Notes under the pieces: model-generated | Database searches by the model: none | Seen by the model: the letters and a program-made list of their open reading frames with translations, nothing else | What the model was told of the DNA's origin: nothing | Source: Stropharia rugosoannulata | Taxonomy: Eukaryota > Basidiomycota > Agaricomycetes > Agaricales > Strophariaceae | Assembly (NCBI GenBank): GCA_028532985.1 | Contig: JANCIK010000001.1 | Location: 3,596,001-3,660,000 of the forward strand | Direction: 5' to 3' | Length of the DNA stretch: 64,000 bases | In this document: positions 58,801-64,000 of the stretch, in pieces | Numbering within the stretch: the first letter of the stretch is position 1 | How the letters are laid out: every line of letters starts with the position of its first letter | Translations under genes and position numbers: made by a program

Positions 58801-61109
58801 TTAGTACGCAGGAGGCTCACCAAGTGACTTCCTCCAGCGTTCTCCACGGAACATGAGAACTACAATAGGAATAAAGGTGACCACACTAGTAAAGATCGTT
58901 CAGACAGGTGGAAATGACCATTTATGTAAACCTCGTACCATATAGCAGCAAAGACTACGAACGCCCATTGGAAGCCAATCTATCGAAACATAATTAGTCC
59001 ACGGAGTTCGAGAGGTAACAGCATGAACATTTACCTGATCTCCAAAGGGTATACTCGGGGAAAATATCAGTACCAAGGGTAGCAAACAATACGTATGACA
59101 ACAAGATACTCACGAGTAAAATCCCAACGTCATGCCAAATATTTGCCGAAAGAAACTATGGGCAAAAGCATATATAAGTCAATTTCTGAGGTAGACCAGA
59201 GTTGAATAAACGACCAACTTGAAGCAAAGGCTGACATCATTGCTGCGTTGACGGTAGCAGTCACCACAGCTGTACGTGTAGCACACCGATGTTATGATTT
59301 GGACTTTTAGTATGAAGCGTAAGCACCCCTTGGTGTGAACAGCAGGTGCAAAAAATACTGACTTCCGAAGCACGCAATGGCTAAATGGGATGTTAGAATG
59401 CACGAAAAATGAATAAACGTTGCTCACTCATTCCAACACATGGTGCAATGAAGTTGGTTGCGAAGTGTATGGTTAAGCCATCTAAATCAAGAGGCCTCAA
59501 TAAGATGATGCAAAAGAGAGACGCCTTTGCATTTACACCTAATCAATGTATTAAGCGTCATATTTATGGTATGCCTGCGGTGCGATAAATACTTACATTA
59601 TCAGTCCGAGAGGTACAGTGATCGCTCCTGTCCAAATTCCCTGGAGGCGAAGCTCTAGAGGAACGGTAGTTCCCTGCAAAAGAGCCCGCTTTCTGGCACG
59701 GCGCATTACAGCGTCTGTGACTGGGCCGGAGCAAAGTTCGCCCAGAGATCTGGCATAACAGATAACTTCAGCATATATGCTATACTCACCACCAGATTAC
59801 ATGTCTACGCACGCGCCGATCAACAGGCTCAGGCCATTCGCCAATCTGCGTTAAATAGGTGCTCGTCAATTTGGAAATCCTAGAGTCAGCAAACGAAGTG
59901 GCAAACTTACCCATTTCGCACAGTATCAAATTTATAAACTCTCGTGAACACGGTGGCTAAGATTAATGCAGGTTCGATGGAAGCGAAGCCATATGTTACG
60001 GAACTGGGGTAGTCAGGCGGTACTTAAGTTATTCTGGCGCAGGTAAAATAGCAGTCGAAAACAAACACATACAAGTATAGTGCCGGCAAAGCCACCGATG
60101 GATATTTCAGCATGCTGAGCGGCTTAATGACGAAGTCACTTGCTTTCATCCTTCGCGTTGATGGCCGATCAAGGTCCCAGAACCAAAGTCGACGTAAATA
60201 AGTATGGAAATTCATAGGTGGAGGTCGGTACGCTTCTGCTGAGTCCACAGATATATTTTCATGTTCCTCAATATTCTCTTTCAGGTCGTTCATGTCTTCC
60301 ACCAGTGGTTCATTTTCAGGCCTGTCGAACACGGTCTCCGGCATAAAGAATAGGGTGATCAAGAACATACAGCCATTCAATATAGCGCCCACCCAGAAAC
60401 ACCACCTCCAGCTTCTATCTCTGGCGACATAGCCACCAATCTAAATATACGCTCGTTCAGGCAACATAGGATTTTAATACGGATTTTTGACGTACTATAG
60501 GAGCCAAATGAGCACCGCTGGTTGACATGAGTGTGAAAATTCCCATCGCCCGGCCTCGTTGATGACCATAAAATAGGTCAACGACAGTTCCCGCACCCAA
60601 ACCTAGCGCAGCGGAAGGAACTAGTCCGTTGAATAGTCTTGCAACAATAAGGCCTCCGTACGACTTTGCTGTAGCAGAAGCCACAGCAGTAACAAAACCA
60701 ATGAACACGGCAACTAGATATGCTGGCCTTCGACCATATACGTTTGCAATTGGGGTTGCAAACAATGGTCCAAGGGCGCTAGATCCAATCGAAACAGTTG
60801 TCTGGTAGGTTGCGAATACGGGAGTGATATTGAACTCTTTGGATAGTGGTACGACTGCGGGGTTGATGACGGCAGTGTTAAGGGATCCGACGAAGGCCAA
60901 CAAGGAGGCTTGTGCAAGAATTATGTATTTGAGCCACTTTGTTCAATGACTTCAGCTACATGTAGACATACTATAGAGACTGACTGGTTACATACGTTCG
61001 GATAGTTCAATGGATCAGTTGTCTTCCCGGTTGGTTGAGGAATCAGAGGTAGTCCAGAGCTATCAAGTTTGAGAGAAGAGCGGTATTCAACTTTGCCTTC
61101 GCGAGACAT
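58801..61109 (-). CDS. MFS transporter, DHA1-like
   Basis: Twelve-helix major facilitator of the drug:H+ antiporter type, probably in the plasma membrane; substrate unknown. Start MSREGKVEYRSSLKLDSSG at 61109, stop at 58801-58803 after KSLGEPPAY. Seen: TDPLNYPNWLKYIILAQASL, NVYGRRPAYLVAV (motif A), GLGAGTVVDLFYGHQRGRAMG (motif C-side loop), SWRWCFWVGAILNG, the long central loop with PENEPLVEDMND, GPVTDAVMRRARKR, YTYSCGDCYRQRSNDV, FFRQIFGMTLGFYS and IPFGDQ. Most introns (e.g. gtatgt at 60996, gtacgt at 60496) keep frame. One junction near 59479, before LTIHFATNFIAPCVGM, does not close in phase with ordinary sites, so a small lesion or unusual exon is possible there. Its place beside GMC4 suggests export or uptake linked to the oxidoreductases. 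Confidence 0.82.
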
Positions 61110-61896
61110 ATTCACTGTGAGCACAACCCCAGAGTCTATACGGATATTCCCATACTTATATGCAGGGCATACCTTTAAATGGACCACATGTCTGACAGAG
61201 CGGCATTGTGGAATAACAGAGACCCATTTAGACACGCTATGGGAATTAGGCAGCATCAAGGATAAGGACCCTGTGGATGTCACGTTTTAATTGAACATAC
61301 CTAAACAGTTCCCCGTGTTCAAAAGGGTCAAAAAGAGTTTGTCGGAGGATTAAGGTACAGCCTTCAAAGTTCAAAGCCCAGCGGAGCGTCCATGAAGCAA
61401 AGCAAAGAGAGCCCGATAGGCGCCATACATGAAATATGCACACAGCTGGTGCGTCCGATTCGCGAGACTTAGACCTCTAGACCGTAGCTGTAGCATTTGA
61501 GTAAATGGTCACAGAGCTTTTGTCCCGTAAACTGACGTAAAACATACATCTTGAAGGTATTTATTTTATGTAGCCCGAGAGGTACAGGTCACAAGGGGAA
61601 GCATTGGATAGCGTGAAAATAAAGGTTAAATATTTGAATGGATGTTGACCGAGTTGTGCTCAAGGAGTTTGAGTGACGAAAGTTGGAAGAAGGCCGCCCC
61701 GTCAAGAATGCTTACTTATATCAGCACTTGATCAGCACTATCCTTATATGGTAGAAGCACGTGGAGCGTCGGGAGTCGGCGTATTTGCAGCGGATTACAC
61801 AAAGTTACACGGCACCCAACCGGCACCTTGAACACCGATTTTTCATTACCATCCTGTTTCCCTCCATCTCGTCGCCCAGGACGCAAAGTATTCAGG
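61110..61896. other. Divergent intergenic region
   Basis: Between the transporter (-) and the ABC gene (+). No gene supported. The ABC frame is open upstream of its ATG from about 61760 but with no ATG in frame before 61897. Confidence 0.5.
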
Positions 61897-64000
61897 ATGC
61901 TCGGTATATGGGGCAGATTGTCCCTGTCCCGACCGCCAGCCTCCAGAATGATAGTTAGGCTTGCTAACGCGCAGAGCTTCCATATTTCGGCGGTGGGGAC
62001 GCGAAGCCGTCTTGCGGGTCAGCATGCTCTCGTGTCGACGTTGAAGCCGTCCGCGACGGTTCATCTCACCCGAAACATCGTAGTGCGGTTCAATTCAACC
62101 CAAGGAGCACCAACGAGTTCTGCGCCCGCGGCGAAACGATCTATTCTTGCCCGGTTTATACCAACCTCCGGTGGGACCAAAGGCCCTCCCAATGGCTCAT
62201 CCTTCCGCAAGATCGTTGCCCTAGCCAAGCCTGAATGGAGGCCTCTGTCTCTAGCTATTGGTCTCCTACTTGCATCCTCGGCAGTGTCGATGAGCGTGCC
62301 GTTCACTATAGGTAAACTCATAGATTTCTTCTCGACTACAAATCCAGTAAGCAAACACTTCATTGACGTGTGTTTTCGATAAACGCTTATATACTCATTT
62401 ATGAAGCAAATACCTTTCGGACTTTCTGCGTGGCAAGCATCGGCTGGACTGTTGCTGCTATTTACGCTCGGCGCGGCCGCCAACGCGGGACGAGCTATGC
62501 TCATGAGGCTTTCAGGTGAGGATGCTACTTAAGTTCATCACAATTCCGGTGTTTCTCATTAGGATACAGGACAAAGGATTGTAGCGCGCTTGAGGGAACG
62601 GACATATGCGGCTGCGCTCAAACAAGAAGTTGAATTCGTCGAAAAGGGCGAAGGAGATGTTCTCAGCAGGCTTAGTGTTGACTCTAGCATTGTTGGTGAA
62701 AGGTGCGTATGCAATAAGCTCGTTTTTGCGATCACTTACATCGCAAATAGCGTTACCCAGAACCTTTCAGATGGCCTGAGAGCTGTGGTCATGTCTACCG
62801 TTGGGCGTGAGTGACTTACTTTCTAGGCTCACTGTCTATTTTTGACCGGCGACCGCTTCCTACAAACATTAGTCGGTGCCATGTTCTATGTATCCCCACA
62901 ACTTACATTTGCGATGCTGGCCGTTGTGCCACCCGTTTCACTAGGAGCTGTAGGTTAACTTGGAAAATCCACCGCATATACTCACTCTTTCGTTTGGCAG
63001 GTATTCTACGGACGTTATCTTAAGAAACTTTCAAATCAAACTCAGGAAGCTATGGGTGAAATGACCAAGGTCGCGACAGAATCAATTTCTGCGTTGCGCA
63101 CTGTGCAGGCATTCAACGCGATACCTCAAGAAGAACAAAAGTTCCATGAAAAGGTTAAACACGTACTCACGTTGCAAAGAAAAGAAGCCATCGCGAGCGG
63201 CATATTTTTTGGAAGTACAGGTTGGAGTGGAAACGTTACCCTCCTTGGGTTACTTGGTTATGGTAAGTAGTTTTCACCTAATGTCTAAGTTATGGTTTTA
63301 AAAAATGACAGGGGGCACACTGGTATCCCAAGGAGCAATCTCAGTAGGAGACCTGACAAGTCTTCTCCTGTATACCGTCTATGTTGGAAGTGGATTGCAG
63401 ATGTTGACGTATGTATATGCGCCCCTTTGACAGTGGAAAGGACCTGACTTTTTCGAATAGCTCATTTTTCGTATGTGAACATTTCTGTCATGTGCCAAGT
63501 CCTTCTCACATCTCCTAGTCTTCCATTATGCGCGGAATTGGCGCGGGAATGCGAGTATTTGAGATTGTAGATAGGGCCCCCGCTATACCCCATGCAAGGG
63601 GCGACGAAGTCAGCAAAGACCATCTTGGCGTTGTCAAGTTTGAGCGCGTGTTTTTCGAATACCCAAGTCGGAGGGGCATCCCTATCCTCAAAGACTTTGA
63701 ACTCGAGTTGATAGCTGGACAAAGCGTTGCTATCGTGTGAGTTTCTATTCGTGTACTATGTATTCCCTTCCGTTCAGTTAACGTTGTCCTTCTAGTGGCG
63801 AAAGTGGAGGAGGAAAATCATCTATCCACTCTCTTCTTCTGCGTTACTATGACCCCATTCAAGGAAAAATAACGTATGATGGCAAAGGTGCGCCCCCATT
63901 CGTATCTTTCGTATCTTTGTATCGAGCTGCTAATCCCTACAACCACTCAGACATTCGCGAATTTTCTACGACATCATGGCGTCAAACCATTGGCATCGTA
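61897..64000 (+). CDS. MDL1: Mitochondrial ABC half-transporter, Mdl1/ABCB10 type (5' part)
   Basis: Inner-membrane ABC exporter; yeast Mdl1 exports peptides from the matrix. The N-terminus after [18 protein letters not shown] is Arg/Ser-rich and almost free of acids, a typical mitochondrial presequence. Exons in order: 61897-62346, then short ones with [118 protein letters not shown], the nucleotide-binding start [15 protein letters not shown], Walker [10 protein letters not shown] (63797-63824) and the beginning of the Q-loop region. ABC signature and Walker B lie beyond the window. Several introns (e.g. 62347 donor, 63267 donor) are in phase. Assignment to Mdl1 over Mdl2 or Atm1 is by overall pattern. 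Confidence 0.88.

Overview
The window is nuclear DNA of a filamentous basidiomycete, most probably an Agaricomycete. Genes are cut by many 45-70 nt GT-AG introns. The gene families are typical of that class: a NACHT-WD40 NLR-like receptor, a DH-BAR-SH3 exchange factor, a Pmr1-type calcium pump, secreted GMC oxidoreductases and a Ty1/copia LTR retrotransposon. I could not place it to genus. All exon models were read by eye from splice sites, frame continuity and remembered family patterns; no search was run.

Layout. 1-6 kb: 3' end of a family 2 glycosyltransferase (+), a CHY zinc-finger protein (-), a 14-exon seven-helix-type membrane protein (-) and a Yar1-like ankyrin protein (+). 6-8.8 kb has no recognisable gene. 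8.8-16.5 kb: an FAD-linked oxidase with a Ser/Pro-rich insertion and an apparent 1-nt frameshift (+), then a Golgi-type Ca2+/Mn2+ P-type ATPase (+). 16.5-20.1 kb is gene-poor. 20.1-24.8 kb: DH-BAR-SH3 Rho exchange factor (+).

25.7-33.8 kb: two related small membrane-protein genes in tandem (+). The first is split by a 5.4 kb copia element with identical 379-bp LTRs and a 5-bp target duplication. The host reading frame continues exactly across the target site, so the insertion looks recent. The element itself carries a stop codon and a frameshift. 34.1-34.7 kb: an unrecognised two-exon gene (-). 36-41 kb: an NLR-like gene (-) with NACHT and about 14 WD40 units, bordered by a decayed direct duplication and, about 1.2 kb further out, a short interstitial telomere-like repeat.

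43.5-61.1 kb is a coherent accessory block. It holds four paralogous secreted GMC oxidoreductases (three +, one -), all with the same tiny signal-peptide exon. An EthD-like dimeric barrel protein lies between the third and fourth, and an MFS transporter follows. The set suggests local expansion of an extracellular oxidation function, possibly with intracellular processing and transport, but no substrate can be read from sequence. 61.9-64 kb: 5' part of a mitochondrial Mdl1-type ABC transporter running off the window. No CRISPR, rRNA or convincing tRNA gene was seen.
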